Positions 30,360-41,339 of a stretch of DNA of 64,000 nt are shown here, in pieces. A model generated the notes under the pieces. That model had not been told where the DNA came from, did not search any database, and saw only the letters and a program-made list of their open reading frames with translations. This DNA is from Poecilobothrus nobilitatus. Taxonomy: Eukaryota; Arthropoda; Insecta; Diptera; Dolichopodidae. The position numbers were made by a program, and so were the translations under genes. The DNA lies in contig OX352773.1 in the NCBI GenBank assembly GCA_947095535.1, forward strand, positions 25,503,398 to 25,567,397, given 5' to 3'. Numbering within the stretch: the stretch's first letter is position 1; each line of letters begins with the position of its first letter.

Positions 30360-30953
30360 ATTTCAGGGACCGGGGGACGGAGATAATTATATAATTTAAG
30401 ACTAGTCTGAGTAGTTGTGTAGGCGGTAATTCCTACCACGTTTTCCACGACCTTGAGATAACCGCACAGTAGTTATCCCCAGGCAAAAAGTATCAGTACT
30501 CAATCCTGTAAATTATAATATACCTAAATATAGTTACTAAACATATATATTTATGTGTAATACACTTACCTTCGGAATTACTTTGGAAAATTTTACTTAT
30601 CATTTCCCAAATATCCTCAAATTTAACTATAGCAGCGTCTCTGAATTTATCCAACCAGGACCCCGCTCTTCAAAATTTTTTCCACAGAAGGTTATACCCA
30701 CTTTATCTGTGCGTAAAATGTGTTTGGTGCCATATGCTATTACTTCATTTATAGCCTCCTTTATCCAGGCTATTGCCTCTGCATTCTCTGGCACCTATTT
30801 TAGTTGAAATTCCATTTCCCTTCTTCTTACATTAAATTTTTTAATGTTGAATATTTGATCCTTAATAATATTGTAGTGGTCGTTCAATTCGCCCGAGAAA
30901 GTCGAAGCGCCGGCTATACTTTTATATTTTTGAAGTAATATTTTCTTAGACAT
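30360..30953 (-). pseudogene. N-terminal extension of a Polinton/adintovirus-type polymerase gene
   Basis: Minus-strand, two exons. Exon 1: ATG at 30951-30953 (MSKKILLQKYKSIAGAS) to 30570; intron 30506-30569 (64 bp, GTAAGT...TTTACAG); exon 2 from 30505. The joined frame reads FQSNSEGLSTDTFCLGITTV and then GRGKRGRNYRLHNYS before decaying. Other landmarks in exon 1 are VGITFCGKNFEERGPGW and FEDIWEMISK. I recall the L.....FQSN......L.V....V..P.G.G block as a conserved region upstream of protein-primed polymerase B in Polinton-like elements and adintoviruses. One in-frame TAG (near 30804) and a shift near 30650 disable it. The polymerase domain itself is not found nearby. Confidence 0.62.
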
Positions 30954-31748
30954 TCTTTACTTCTAACAAATTGTTATTGGAAATGAGTTTATTCTGAACA
31001 TATATTCACAGGTAAAGCACAAAAGTTTGAGCTGGAATTCCAAAGTATACTTTGAAACAATGTAATTTAAAAAATAAATAAGGAATTTTAAATGTTTAAT
31101 TAATTTATAATTAATTTTAAATAATAACATTCCATTTTATTTTTAAAAGTCACGATTCCTATTAAATAATTTTAATTGTATGTACATTCCACTTTTTAAA
31201 AATTGCGATTTTTATACTATTTAATTTCAAGTTTAATTTCAATACAAACTAGCTAATTGACAATAGAATGTAGGCTGTGGCGAATGATTTATTAATTTTA
31301 AATGTCAACACATTCCATTTTATTTTAAAATCGCGATTTCAATACAAAGTAGTTAACATAATATATTCAATACTCTAATTTTATAATGTTCTAACTTGCA
31401 TGTACAATAACTAAAAATTTAATTCACATTATACAAAGTAACTAGCAGAAAATTTACCAATAACTGAATTTTTTTTTGCGATTACAAAATCCAAAGTAAT
31501 TAATATAATAAATCATTCCATGTCAAACACCTGCATTTTTTGTTTAAAATACAACTAAATACAACTTTTTTTTCTCACGATTTTACGCATACATATCAAG
31601 GTCAATGCCTGCATTTATTTATCTCATAAATAACAACTGCATTTTTGTGTTAAAAAAGCTTTCAAACTAACATTTTAATAATGCAAAAAAAAAAAACATT
31701 TCAATCTATTATGCAATTATCCACAATAAACAACTTTTCCATATGCAC
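30954..31748. other. AT-rich DNA with diffuse repeats
   Basis: No gene. The phrase cattccattttatttttaaaa recurs loosely at about 31127, 31185 and 31305, suggesting an old degenerate tandem array with a period near 60-120 bp. Confidence 0.4.
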
Positions 31749-31881
31749 ACGCGCCAACAACATTCCTTAAAAGTTCAAACACCTTTGTCGTGAGCTCATT
31801 TGCATAAAGCTTAATAACATTCCTATGCGCACGCGCCAACAACATTCCTTAAAAGTTCAAACCCCTTTGTCGTGAGCTCAT
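31749..31881 (+). repeat. Two direct repeats of ~54 bp
   Basis: cgcgccaacaacattcctta ... cctttgtcgtgagctcatt occurs at 31749-31801 and 31828-31881 with one or two differences. GC-richer than the flanks. Confidence 0.85.
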
Positions 31882-32194
31882 TGACATACTATCCATATTT
31901 TATGCTATCTATTGCTCGCACAAAATTCCCACGCCATTACCTACTTATGTATCTTTTCAAAATGTCGTTTTACATTGTAAGTTCGAGACGTGATATTCTC
32001 CTTACAAATTATACAAAGAATTTTCTTACTTATTTCAACAACACCGTATTTTCCAAACCATTATTTTTGATATGGTCTTGAACTCGTATCATTCAACTTA
32101 AGTTTCTTAACCGCTGAGATACTAAATATATCTAAAGTATTATTATTTATAATTAGAAAATATTAAACTTGAATTGAAATAGAACTTCCTGAGC

Positions 32195-32342
32195 AGAGCT
32201 TGGGTATTCTTAAGCAACACCACCAGTGATACATCTTCCGCGGATCTTTTAAAGGCTCGCCAGAGCCTGTGTCTCTCCCTGGTCAGGGCCTTCACCTCAC
32301 TGTTCAGCCACACCGGTTCTCTGTTGTTTTTGCCTGGCTTGC
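32195..32342 (-). pseudogene. LINE scrap: endonuclease/RT linker
   Basis: A 150-bp patch of much higher GC than its surroundings. On the minus strand it is open and reads REPVWLNSEVKALTRERHRL then WRAFKRSAED, the W-(F/L)-N-x-E-V...R.R.LWR.FK block between endonuclease and reverse transcriptase of insect non-LTR retrotransposons. Composition differs from the other LINE in this window (60.5-63.4 kb), so it is a different family. No adjacent endonuclease or RT sequence. Confidence 0.65.
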
Positions 32343-32475
32343 CGATTTGTAAAGTTTAACGTGTCAAGTTCAGTATAAGTTTAATTTATTGTTTCTTAAT
32401 AATTGTACTTGTATCATTACAAAAAAATTTTTACTTATATATCTACATTAAATAGTTAGAGAAATAATAGTTGTT

Positions 32476-34190
32476 ATGGCTAACTATGAGAATAACGAAA
32501 TAGAAAATTATGATTTTGACTCAGATAATTCGGTTATTGATCCAAGTTTTGAGCCTGAGAAACGTAAAACACGTAAAGGGTATATCAATCAGAGATCTTT
32601 AGATCTAAGAAAGCAAGAATGGGTAATAACATAGATGATAGTTCCAGTAACTCAGTATTGGAAAATGATGACATTTTGAAAAAGATGCAAGGGAAAATTT
32701 TATTTAAGGAATATTTACTGTAATCAAATTTGTACGTATATGATTTTTATTATTTAGAGGTAAAAAAAATCGAGGTAATTTATAGTAGTAATGTAAAAAT
32801 CATTTTCAGTTAGGTATTTTTTATATAAATTTTTATTGGTCTTTTAATTATAAATTTAATTTCATAGTCAGACCCAAATTTAAATACAAAGGATAAATTC
32901 ACTGTGACAGCAAGATGTAACTTTTGCAAAATTAATATTAAAGGCTCCATATATGTTACATCTAACTTTATAAAACACTTAAAACGAAGCCATCAGGAAC
33001 AATTTGAATTTTATATGAAAACAAAGAAAAATAATCTTGAAAATTCTCGTAATAAAAATCCGCAACAAAAATTTGATGAAAAAATAATAGATTTTATAAC
33101 CGAAACAATATCACCCATCTCAATAGTAGAAAAAAAATCTTTTATCAATTTATTCTCGGATCATACAGTGAAAGTAGGCAAAGGGCAAAAGTATACAAAA
33201 TTACTTGATGAAAGATTTATTATTATGATAAATAAAATAAAAAAGAGATGCAATCAGTGACACATTTCTGTACAACTGCTGATATATGGTCTTCTAATAA
33301 AAAAAGTTTTTTCGGGTATACATGTCATTGGCTTAATGCTGATTTTGAAAGGCGGTCTGCAGCACTTGCTTGTAAACTGTTTTCCGTAGCACATACTTTT
33401 GATAGAATAACCAATTTCTTGTGTGAAATAAATGAAAATTTTGGCTTGAATCACATTAACATTACATTCACAATAACGGACAATGCTTCGAATTTTGTTA
33501 AAGCATTCAAGGAATTTGGAATTGAAACATCGAACAAATTTATTAATTGTGAAATTTCTGAGCTTTTAGAAGATGAAAGTTTTAATGAAGATGAAATTGA
33601 GGTACCTACTTTTGAATCTTCAGAGCTGCTAACAAAAGTGCTACCAAAATATCTACGCTGCGCAAGCCACACATTTAATCTTGTAGCGTCAGCAGATTTT
33701 TTAAAAATTTTGAAAAAACATCCTTTAATAGAAGCAACTCATTTAAATGTAAAAAAAAAATTTTTTTTAACTGTGTAAAAAAAATTATTTTTCAGGCCGC
33801 TCCGCTTTATGGAATAAATCAAGTCGACCTAAATCGAATGAAATTGTGTGTGAAGTACTTGGCGTCAATTTAAGGTACCCTGTAGTAACACGATGGAATT
33901 CTTTATATGATGCTATTGAAAAAATTTTATCTGTAAAAGCAAAATTAAACAATTTATGCAGTGTATTTTCCTTAACAAAGTTTTCGCACAATGATTTAAT
34001 TTATTTTTATTAAATAAATTAGAGGAATTATTGTATGTTAATGCGACCAATTGCAGAAGCATTACATTTTTTGCAAGGTGAAAAATCTTTATTTTTTGGC
34101 TACTTCTTACCGTTGTTAATAACATTGCGAACAAAATTGAAACGACTTTTTTGTCACTTGAAATCTTTGCGTGGGTCATAGGTTCACCGT
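32476..34190 (+). pseudogene. hAT transposase with BED zinc finger
   Basis: Plus-strand hAT element gene. ATG at 32476 opens an acidic leader (MANYENNEIENYDFDSDNSV) that breaks by a frameshift near 32620. After a 200-bp non-coding gap a BED finger follows (32920-33000, C-x2-C...H-x4-H in RCNFCKINIKGS and FIKHLKRSHQEQ). Then FINLFSDHTVKVGKGQKYTK and, after a one-base overlap shift at 33250, CTTADIWSSNKKSFFGYTCH, ITFTITDNASNFVKAFKEFG (catalytic aspartate) and LRCASHTFNLVASADF. Later frames give NLRYPVVTRWNSLYDAI. The C-terminal dimerisation domain and part of the DDE core are lost after about 34180. Frameshifts in A/T runs indicate decay. Confidence 0.78.
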
Positions 34191-34917
34191 CGCTGTTGTA
34201 TATGTTGAGTTAATTTGTAGAATTATAAAAAAAAGTATAGATAAAAAAATTTTAAATAAATGTGATAAATTTGTAAAAAAAAATATGTATGAAAAAAAAA
34301 TTTGTTTCTGGATTTTATTTTAAAGGAGAAAAAATGTTTATGAACTTTTATTTTTTAGAAAATTTTCAAAGATTTTAAAGTTAAGTACTGCTTTGCTTGT
34401 TTCTATGGACGCCTCGTCCCCGATATATATATATATATAAGTTAAGTTTGCTGCTGGTTGGAATGAAAGTTCATAGAAAAATTAATTAAAAAGATTTCCT
34501 TTTTTTCGTTATAAAATCGATTTTTATTTCATGACAATAATATTAAGACTAAAAAAAAATACAATTTTATTTTTGTACCTCTACTTTCTTGTTTGAAAGT
34601 GTCACTTTATAAAAAAATGCTTACAAAGCGCATTTTGCGTTTTTGTACTGATAAAATAAAAAGTTGTTATTTTGAAATTACAGAGTTCTTTGTTCTAATT
34701 TAATTTTTAAAAACATTTTTGTTTATCATGCATTTTGCAATAAAAAGAAATATGATAATTTTACTTGATAAAAATATTATTGAAATTTTAGATTAGGAGA
34801 TTGTGGTTAACTTTGGTAACTTATATACCTATATAATTTAAGTTTTATAAAATAATATAAAAGAAAAAATGTTCAAAATAAAACCAAAGATGTTGAAATT
34901 ACTGGGCAATCAATTGC
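34191..34917. other. AT-rich flank of transposon copy 2
   Basis: No gene. Contains an (AT)n tract at about 34421-34437. Confidence 0.5.
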
Positions 34918-35254
34918 AATTGAAACAAGTGAAAATTTGTAAATTATCAGTAGAAGGTTTTTTTTATGTACAAATAAAAATAGACTTTTAAGGAATTCAA
35001 TTTTATAGAATTTTAGTTTATATGATTATTTTCTACGCATAAGCTTAAAATTCAAAGAATGCAAAATAATTCAAAAATTGTATACAGCTGTAAAAAATGG
35101 CCGTTTTTTCAAACACAAATATAATGGGTAAACGTATGTAATGCATTTTTTCAAAGTTAAACAAAAAAATATAAAATATAATATAATGTAATTTTTTTAA
35201 TTCAGTTTATCAAAAACAAAAAATTAATAAAAATAAATATTAATAAATTAAAAA

Positions 35255-35439
35255 ATACTGGTCGAGGTTTCCTTCACTAAATTTATTTATTATTTTTGGA
35301 AATATCGATATATCGGAAGCAACTTACTTCCTTCATCAGTGATTAGTCGCAAGCACTGATAAAAGGAGTAAGTTGCTTCCAATATATCGATATTGCAAAA
35401 ATAATAAATAAATTTAGTGAAGAAAACCTCGACTAGTAT
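35255..35439. repeat. Foldback hairpin inside transposon copy 2
   Basis: Counterpart of 17701-17885; one difference noted in the flank (atactt vs atgctt). Confidence 0.8.
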
Positions 35440-35483
35440 TTTTTAATGCTTACATCACTAAAAACAAATATGATAAATTAAAA

Positions 35484-35518
<35 letters not shown>

Positions 35519-35570
35519 AGTCTTTTTAAAAAATTTAAAAAGTAAATATTAATAAATTATTATTTAGGTT

Positions 35571-37500
35571 TTAAATAAAAGGCTCTTCATTTACGTCATA
35601 ATCATTTTCAATGTTACTAATATCTTCCTGAATATTTGCCCCAAGTATATTTTGATAAAAGTCTTGTGCGTCTTCAGGAATGGTAAAAAAAGTCATTAGT
35701 TTTTGTACATCTTCTTTTTTTGCTATAGAAACTCTATTTTCTAGTGGTAAAACATTCCATTTATTTATTATTTCGGTTACTTTCTTTATTGATTTTTTTA
35801 AAGGTTGTACTTCTACAAATGATCCAAAAAATGTATTATTTATGGATAGTTTGATTTGGTCCTTTTCTTTTATTTTTTCATAGCGAAAAATTCGAACTGA
35901 TCCCATTTTAAATGGAAGTTTACATTTGAATATTTTTTTGGCTTCTGTTTTTATGTCATAAACTTTCCAATCTTCAGAAATCTTTTTCACTTGACCATGT
36001 TTTTCCATAATTTTATAATATTCTAATGGTGCAATTATTTCTTCTTTTTTACGAAACTCCTTTTCTAGTCTTCCGAAAACCCTATCAGGTGGCATAAAAC
36101 TGTGTCCCCTAATAGGAAATATATGCTTTATTTCGTAGAAGAGTGAACTCTTCTTTAATAAGTACATTATGGCAGTCATCATAATAGTGTTCTTATTCTG
36201 TGATGCACAAGAATCTGAAAACAAACGCAATTTACAAGATTCCATACCTTCATTTTTGAGCTTAGTTTCGAATCTATATAGAAAATTAAGCAAGCAAGAT
36301 GCAACCTGGTTTGCTCCACGATTAGACTGTGTTTTCAACCACGTATAAAAATATATGTTTTCTTTAGTTTGTTTCTTATTGTGTATCATTATCGCTAAGT
36401 TGTACATCCAAACTTGCCTGGAATAAAATATTTCTCCAACTGATAATTTAGGCAGTGGTTGGTTCTGCTGTAAGTCAAAGACAATATCAAAAGTTTCGGC
36501 CTCCGGTTTATTCATTAATTGGTGAAACTTTTTTGCGCGTTGAATATGTAATTTTTTGTTAGTTCTAATAATGTTCAATTTTTCAAAATTTTGTTTTTCC
36601 TTTTTTATGTCAACTTCAAACAATTTACATGTTGAACAGGTGTCTGAATGTGGATTTCCGAACCCCAAATTGAAGTAGTTGTAAAAAATTTTTTTATATT
36701 TCGATAGCGAACAACTTGTTTCGCCTTTTGTTGTTCTTTCAGTGCAAAACATATCGTACATTTTTTGTATATTTAGTTCTGGTGGCAGATATTCCCTTTG
36801 AATTTTACTTCTGGAATAATGAGATTCTCGACATTTGAAACTTTTAATATGACTTTTTATATTTTCAGCCATACAGCGTGCAAATTCTGTGGATCTATCT
36901 ATCTCCTCCTCTTCTTTCAATTGGTGTTTCCGGGTTATGAAGAAAATATCTTGCTATCAAAGCAAGCCTATTCCTTTTTGCTCCTGAGGATTATTTAAAA
37001 TCATAAATATGATGAAAGCTCATTTTAAATTAATTTAGTTAGTATACCTGTAACATTACTGAAATATTCTGCACATACTGGAACAAGATGATTGTTGCGT
37101 AATCTTATAAAATATTTGATTTTAACTGCATGAGGCTTTTTTAATCCTTTTTTTATTTTGTGTTTTGGATAAGTAATTCTCATGTGTTTCAGAAGAAATT
37201 CATCTTCTTTTATTTTCGAAACTTTTCCTTTTAAGTGATGTGAAAATACTGAAAGTTTTAATATTATAACGTAAATCATATTAAAATTTAAATTTGAAAA
37301 TATTTAGCCATTTACTTACAAGATACGTCGCTAATTGCAATCACATGTGCATTACAAATATTAGGTTTTGTCTGACGGATATGTTTGCATTCATGCTTAA
37401 ATTCATGCTTACTTAAAGAGTAAGATGATATTTTTTTAACGGCTTTTTTTCTATTTTTTCTACCCGATTTAATTTCAACAGGCGCCTTAGAATAATCCAT
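35571..37500 (-). pseudogene. DUF7869-like transposase, three exons, same frameshift (copy 2)
   Basis: Same gene model as copy 1: exon 1 37500-37320, exon 2 37248-37048, exon 3 36983-35571, with introns at the same places. Amino-acid differences from copy 1 seen by eye include A to P and R to T in exon 1, L to H before the conserved N-P, and Y to C, E to K (LETQ to LKTQ) and E to K (LLEKS to LLKKS) in exon 3. A handful of synonymous changes were also seen, so there is no sign of purifying selection between the copies. The GATA-type frameshift at the RGGDR block (about 36894-36906) is shared. Candidate catalytic residues FDLQ, FSDSC and GRLEKEF are intact. Confidence 0.72.
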
Positions 37501-37593
37501 ATTGAAATACTTTCAATTTTTAAAATTTTTAAAATTTTTAATTTGTATAAAACGAGTGAAGCCAACGAGTGAATGTCTAATAATTTTAAAAAC

Positions 37594-37759
37594 CGTTAAA
37601 ATAATTTTAAAAATCCAATTCGATTAAATGAATAATACTACGTTAATAATATATACATACACATGCAGTACCTAACTAAAATTATTTTAAAAATCCAATT
37701 CGATTAAATGAATAATACTACGTTAATAATATATACATACACATGCAGTACCTAACGGT
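37594..37759 (+). repeat. 80-bp tandem duplication in transposon copy 2
   Basis: Counterpart of 20040-20205, both units present. Confidence 0.8.
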
Positions 37760-38221
37760 TTTTAAAATTCATATATTTTTTTGATCAGCCCATAATTAAT
37801 TTTATTATTTGTTTTAGTTTCCGATTAATAGTTTTTTTTTAACCTTTTATTTTTATAATACTTTATATAAAAAATAGCACAAAAAGGGAAACTTTTCAAG
37901 GTTTCCACTTCCAAATATGATAATAACAATAATGATATAATAATTAACATGACGATTCATGTATTCATATAATATAATAATTCTCTCATATAATAATAAA
38001 TTCTTGTTGAGGTTTGCTGTAACGAAAACGTAAACTACGTATTTTTGTTTCACTTTGCTAAAACTGCTAAATTTGTTTTGGAAATTGTATGAGATTTATT
38101 TGACTTTGACAAATTTTTATTTTATCAAATGAAAGGTTTTCAAATTATCTTTCATTTGATATGCATATCTCAAATTTGACTTTTGCTCACTTGTTTCACT
38201 TTGAAAAAACGGTCCTCAATT

Positions 38222-38862
38222 CGTTCTGGAGTTTCCTGATCTATTTGTTTTGTATATTGCTGGGTGACATTTATTGCTGGGACACTTGTTGTAGGAAGTT
38301 CGGGAACTTTTAAAAAATAGAATATTTTTGATACTAAAAGTTTAAAATAAGAAATACGGTTTTTTTTTACCTCTAGCGAATATTATGAATTCAGGATTTA
38401 TAATGTATTGAAGTATGTAATTAATAACCTTTTCTTTGTTCCTTCTTAGAACGAAGAAGTGTAACATTTGTCTCATTGGAAATAACGCTGAATAAAATAT
38501 TTTCTACATTAATTTCTCTCATTTTGAGGCATTAACAACAAGATATATTACAAGCTGAAGTTTTGTTCCTCAATTATTTTAAGATCTTTATTTCAATATA
38601 TTATCTTATCAATACATATCATTTAAAGCTAATGACAATATCTTTTGGGCTGGAGATACCATTTTTAATGGGCAAACAATTATTCTAAACTATTAATCTA
38701 TGTATGTACAATAAAAATGATATTATAAATTATATTTTAAATCTTTTATATCTTCTTATATAATAATATTTAAAAAGATTTAGAAGAAAACTGGCATAAG
38801 TAACATTTATGACAGATAAAATAATTATAAAAACTTACCTTGCCCGAAAAAATTTAAAACTT
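38222..38862. other. Flank with a short reading frame, otherwise non-coding
   Basis: On the minus strand 38225-38318 is open and proline/threonine-rich (VPELPTTSVPAINVTQQYTK), possibly a gag or surface-protein scrap connected with the gag fragment at 38863. The rest is AT-rich without genes. Confidence 0.35.
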
Positions 38863-39123
38863 TCAAATATTTGAATTATGAATATTCAAAAATTTTTGTG
38901 CCTCACCTTTTATTTTTCTTTTATTATTTATAAAATTCTGCCCTGTTTCATCAAATTTCAATATGAACGACCAAACCAAATCCACAGCTTCGATGAAGTT
39001 CTTTAGTTCTTCCGCTTCGCCGTGAAATTCTAAAATACTGTTTATATACTGCAAAGAATCGATTGTATATTGTTGTTGAGTAGTCGATCCCACAGTATAA
39101 ACACCTTTTTGACCAGATCTCAA
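38863..39123 (-). pseudogene. Ty3/gypsy-type gag fragment
   Basis: 86 codons ending at a stop at 38863. The order QQQYTIDSLQYINSILEFHG, AEELKNFIEAVDLVWSFI and NNKRKIKGEAQKFLNIHN matches the first helices of gypsy-group gag (leader, then F-x-G-x-x-x-E-L...F...), comparable to LPEFNGTSEELYTFVELVEN in the copy at 16.0-16.7 kb, but clearly a different lineage. No primer-binding site or pol nearby. Truncated at both ends. Confidence 0.55.
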
Positions 39124-39557
39124 AAGAGCAATATTGCTCGTATAGAGTGTATTACTTTAATTTAATAATCCAGTATTTTCATTATATAAACTACTTAAAT
39201 CTAATTCTAATTCAGTGCAAAAAAAAGTAAGAATGAGGAATAAAAAAGAAAAGATATACAACAACAAAAATAAATTCAAAATAGTAAACAACTTTAAAAT
39301 TCTTTAAAAACAAAATTCATAAAAACATAAAAACAGAGGAAAAAAAAACAAATGTGAAAATAAAAAAAAAATATCGAATTCATAAAATAAAAAAAAAAAA
39401 AAAAAAAAAATTAAAAACCAATAAAGATGTTATCTATATAAATTATATATAAAGGCTAATAAAATTATAGTAAAATTATAGTATGCAAGAATACTTTGCA
39501 AAATATAACAATTTGCAAATGTTTATGTATTTGATTAATTTTTTCTAACTACTGTAT
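39124..39557. other. A-rich low-complexity DNA
   Basis: Includes an A-run of more than 20 bases at about 39390-39411. No gene seen. Confidence 0.5.
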
Positions 39558-39965
39558 TTATTTAATTTTTTTGAATAAGTGGGTTTGTAAACTTTTGATG
39601 TTTGACGGCAAACTATTATAAGCTTTGACAGAAGTGTTAAATATTGACTTTAAACCCAACAGGTTGTGTTCAGAAGTTATACGCATATGATGAGCTGTTT
39701 TGGTGTTGTAGTTATGTAAATCATTATTTGCTGTTAGAATTGTGTTCGAAATTATATTGTTCTGGGTTATATTGTGTATATGACATACTTGCGGTAAGTA
39801 TTTATAATCGATTAATTTAATTAACTTATAGATACCATGAATTACGTCAGTTGGTGTTCTTCTGTTTAGTTGATACAAATTTTTTATAGCTTTATTTTGT
39901 ACCCTTCGAAGCGCATCTAAATTTTTTGCATATGTGTTACCCCATACTTCAATTCCATATGTCAT
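39558..39965 (-). pseudogene. LINE reverse-transcriptase C-terminal domain (Jockey/CR1-like)
   Basis: 134 codons, minus strand: MTYGIEVWGNTYAKNLDALR, RVQNKAIKNLYQLNRRTPTD and, at the end, NTSVKAYNSLPSNIKSL. YGIEVWG....NL..L...QNKA is the C-terminal signature of Jockey/CR1-type non-LTR retrotransposon reverse transcriptases, located after the palm and thumb. It stops in a 3' untranslated region at 39.5 kb. The upstream RT palm is missing; the next sequence is a PIF transposase exon, so this is a 5'-truncated LINE insertion, a usual outcome of target-primed reverse transcription. No in-frame stop in the fragment. Confidence 0.78.
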
Positions 39966-40008
39966 TACACTGTTGAAAAGACTAAAATAAATTGATTATA
40001 CTTAATAC

Positions 40009-40291
40009 ACAGTGATATAGAATCGTCTCTCTGGATCTATTGGTTTTCTTCGAGATAATCTCTCCAATTTAGGTCTAATTAAGTTTAGCAAACTTTTAAA
40101 TTGCAAATAATCCATACGAACTAACTTTAAAAATAAATCTGGATTTTTTGATTCTCTTGACTTAAATTCAATAATAGTTTTTTATCATTATCATTTATTC
40201 CTCTATTGGTGCTTCGCTCTTTTTGGTTTTTACTTATCAATTTCAGCAGTAACAGATCTTCCAAGCTATCCAAAATTTCCAAGCTATCCAT
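40009..40291 (-). pseudogene. PIF-Harbinger transposase first exon
   Basis: Minus strand from the ATG at 40289-40291. The first frame gives MDSLEILDSLEDLLLLKLIS and NRGIND; after a frameshift another frame gives ESKNPDLFLKLVRMDYLQFK, SLLNLIRPKLERLSRRKPID and PERRFYIT, which is the N-terminal helical region of PIF transposases (..R....F..LL.L..P.L.....R..I.PE.RL.ITL). The exon ends at a GTATTAAG donor, the same intron position as in 11036-11097 and before 42477. Downstream exons are missing; LINE sequence follows, suggesting the LINE landed in the intron. Confidence 0.6.
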
Positions 40292-40661
40292 TTTATAATT
40301 TAACTTATTTTAAAAAATATATTTATTAAAACTTTAAACTTTCAGCTAACTCAGTTTCAAAAAAAAATTTTATTGCTTGTTTCTATAAAATAGCATAGCA
40401 ATAAATGACAGCAATATTTGTTAAATGATGGCAAAATTTCTATCAAAATAAAATTAAAATCAATTTTTTCAGTAATAGTTTTTAATTGTCAAAGCAAAAT
40501 ATATTTTTATAAAGGTTTTAAAAATTTTATGCCAGTTTAAATTCAAAAATAAAAAAGGTTAATATTTTATAAAAAAAAATTAATTCTAAGTTATGTTTTT
40601 GTAATACAAGTAAGTACATAAAATTTAAAAATATTTGCATATGTACATACATATGTATGTA
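40292..40661. other. AT-rich spacer
   Basis: No gene seen. Confidence 0.5.
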
Positions 40662-41325
40662 TTATTTATTAATCCAATTTTTTTTTGTTTTCTCCCTTTT
40701 GCGGAAGATCACTGAATCAATTCTTCGATGGGCATATTTAATGATTATTTTCATGGTTTCTTCAAACTCTACCAGCTCAAAATCATAATTTTTTACCGCA
40801 TATATTAAAAAAGTAATAATGTAGAATAAATTTATTTGTAATTTAAATTTTATTACTTTCATTCTTAATATCTGAATTCTGCTGCTTTATTTCCAAAATT
40901 TCATTGTTCAATGCCAACAATAGCACAAGAACATTAGCAAGGGTTTGTTGACTGACATCTACACCTTCATTTTGAAATACTACCCTAGTTGGTGTTGAAA
41001 CTATAGTTTGCTGTCGTTTTTCTGATCTTCTAGAAATATATATTATATTTTTTAGTAAGGAACAATTATCAAGTTTTTTATCTAATATATCATGTTTGGA
41101 ACAATTATCAGTGTCGAACAATTATTCAGATGTGGAACAATTATCAGGTGTTTTTGCTAATTTATTTGTTATTTGGGTTATTGGTGTTTGTGCTCTTTCA
41201 GTTTCATCTATTTCAATGTTTTCATTGTTTCAAGGTTTTTCTATTTCAAGTTCATCTATTTCAGTGTTTTCTTGTAGCATAAATAAATTTAAATTAAATA
41301 AAGGCAACACCTTTGTCAGCCTCTA
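40662..41325 (-). pseudogene. Unidentified ORFs beside the PIF transposase
   Basis: Two minus-strand blocks. 41325-41100: an acidic repetitive stretch (NTEIDELEIEKP, NNENIEIDETERAQTP, TNKLAKTPDNC) with stops. 41121-40843: DILDKKLDNCSLLKNIIYIS and RRSEKRQQTIVSTPTRVVFQ then a leucine-rich helix. A third frame (40862-40662) is open with a basic end. The arrangement next to a PIF transposase on the same strand could mean the element's accessory protein, but I see no MADF or Myb signature. The acidic part carries short tandem repeats at DNA level (ggaacaattatca). Confidence 0.3.
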
Positions 41326-41339
41326 AATGCTTGGTGACC

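Larger units (their letters stand above)
34922..38217. mobile_element. 3.3-kb DUF7869-like transposon, copy 2 (left end truncated)
   Basis: Same element as 17348-20664, same orientation, offset 17,554 bp for most of its length. The right terminal repeat is complete (ending CGGTCCTC at 38217), but the left end begins at GAAACAAGTG and lacks the first 20 bases of the terminal repeat. AATT lies directly outside both ends (34918-34921 and 38218-38221), consistent with a 4-bp target duplication, although at the left edge this could be chance. Different flanks from copy 1 show independent insertion rather than segmental duplication. Confidence 0.85.

Noticed and set aside
30553..30807. 84-codon open frame on +
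   Set aside because: It is the antisense shadow of the minus-strand polymerase-extension exon, which has the recognisable motifs and a frame-preserving intron.
17348..38217. The two 3.3-kb copies as inverted or direct ends of a larger composite element or segmental duplication
   Set aside because: Flanks differ immediately outside the terminal repeats, so each is an independent insertion.
41096..41326. 76-codon open frame on + with serine-rich hydrophobic text
   Set aside because: Antisense of the acidic repetitive minus-strand block.
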